A DNA stretch of 14,580 nt, from the NCBI GenBank assembly GCA_020217165.1, contig JAIWOE010000089.1, positions 1-14,580 on the forward strand, in the 5' to 3' direction. The stretch is from Desulfovibrio sp. (GTDB taxonomy: Bacteria > Desulfobacterota > Desulfovibrionia > Desulfovibrionales > Desulfovibrionaceae). Shown piece after piece: positions 14,007 to 14,580 of this stretch. The notes under the pieces were generated by a model that was given only the letters and a program-made list of their open reading frames with translations, did not search any database and was not told the origin of the DNA. The position numbers and the translations under genes were made by a program. Every line of letters begins with the position of its first letter. Position 1 is the first letter of the stretch.

Positions 14007-14580
14007 ATGACACTTGAATCCTTGACCATTTCCATGGGACCACAGGCCCCGGCCCTGCACATTCCCCGCGCCAAGGTGGAAGACCGCCACGCCAGCGGTG
14101 CACCCCGGCTGCTGCGCCTGTTCGATCCCACCCCCCTGGACACGCCCTATGGCCGCCTGATGCCGCGCCATACCGACGACTCCGGAGACCCCGAAAGCCG
14201 GCGCCCGGCCCGGCCGGCCATTGAGCTGACCCCCGACGGCGTGGTCAAGGCCCTGTCCCTGGAAACACAGGCCCTGGTGGCCACCTCCTTGGGCCCCCTG
14301 CCCGCGGAGCGCCTGCTGTTCCACCCCCATGGCGGCCTGCGCCGGCTGTTTCCCCAGGATGGCAAGCTCACGGCCTTCCGCTCCTGGCAGGACGAAAAAA
14401 CCACCGCCCCGCTCTTGCGCCTGGAGCTGCCGCCGGACCCCAACGTGCTGGAGGCCGGCCGCCGCGTGCTGCAGGCCCGCTGCATTAGCCTGCTCTTTTA
14501 CCCTGCCGGCGCCCTGCAGAGCATTTCCCTGTGGACCGGAGAAACCGTGCCCTGGCCCACCCCCCTGGGCACCCTGCCGG
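14007..14580 (+). CDS. Protein with YwqK/MORN-like repeats, N-terminal part (runs off the right edge)
   Basis: An open frame of 191 codons starts at the ATG at 14007 and stays open to the window edge. The product begins MTLESLTISMGPQAPALHI. It then shows repeated short beta-hairpin units: AIELTPDGVVKALSLETQ, LLFHPHGGLRRLFPQDGKL and SLLFYPAGALQSISLWTGE, each of the pattern hydrophobic-F-Y/H-P-x-G-x-L/V-x-x-hydrophobic. Two are followed by TSLGPLP or TPLGTLP. This pattern matches proteins annotated as YwqK-family or MORN-variant repeats, often hypothetical in anaerobes. No signal peptide is seen. The ribosome binding site is weak (AAAGAA about 6 bases upstream). The gap to parA is 69 bases on the same strand, so it probably belongs to the same operon. 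Antisense readings of this stretch are shadows. The biochemical role is unknown; toxin-antitoxin labels for YwqK relatives should not be taken as evidence. Confidence 0.8.
   Translation, partial: MTLESLTISMGPQAPALHIPRAKVEDRHASGAPRLLRLFDPTPLDTPYGRLMPRHTDDSGDPESRRPARPAIELTPDGVVKALSLETQALVATSLGPLPAERLLFHPHGGLRRLFPQDGKLTAFRSWQDEKTTAPLLRLELPPDPNVLEAGRRVLQARCISLLFYPAGALQSISLWTGETVPWPTPLGTLP

Overview
The window is GC-rich, gene-dense bacterial DNA that reads like a deltaproteobacterial sulfate reducer of the Desulfovibrio group. This is inferred from gene content and protein style, not from a search. The pointers are a stand-alone IMP cyclohydrolase domain in place of full-length PurH, an HflX GTPase with a long N-terminal extension, sigma-54 promoters in front of flagellar genes, and many AGGAG-type ribosome binding sites. 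I see no rRNA, tRNA, CRISPR array or transposase gene.

Layout. Positions 1-267 (minus strand) hold the 5' part of flgB. A 397-base divergent region follows, with a -24/-12 promoter facing each way. On the plus strand come a TPR protein (665-1234), an IMP cyclohydrolase (1407-2009), hflX (2095-3867, apparently starting at ATC) and asnS (3880-5259). On the minus strand lie a secreted M15 peptidase (5276-5935) and a 98-residue exported protein (6153-6449). A 216-base block of five nested palindromes (5939-6154) separates them. On the plus strand again come flgE (6673-8190) with its own sigma-54 promoter, a secreted propeller-like protein (8223-9278), a single-domain response regulator (9311-9697) and a 778-residue c-di-GMP-type protein with EAL, two CBS and GGDEF domains (9952-12288). 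A tight cassette closes the window: a ribbon-helix-helix-like protein (12578-13069), a ParA ATPase with an N-terminal zinc ribbon (13071-13937), and the start of a protein with YwqK/MORN-like repeats that runs off the end (14007-14580).

How it fits together. Motility is a recurring theme: rod and hook genes under sigma-54, a TPR protein apparently in the same regulon, a receiver protein and a c-di-GMP-family protein whose catalytic sites are altered, which suggests sensing rather than turnover. PurH, HflX and AsnS are housekeeping. The most unusual parts are the degenerate EAL/CBS/GGDEF protein, the zinc-ribbon ParA with its repeat-bearing RHH partner, the JAMM-like motif in the HflX extension, the ATC start of hflX, and the palindrome block.
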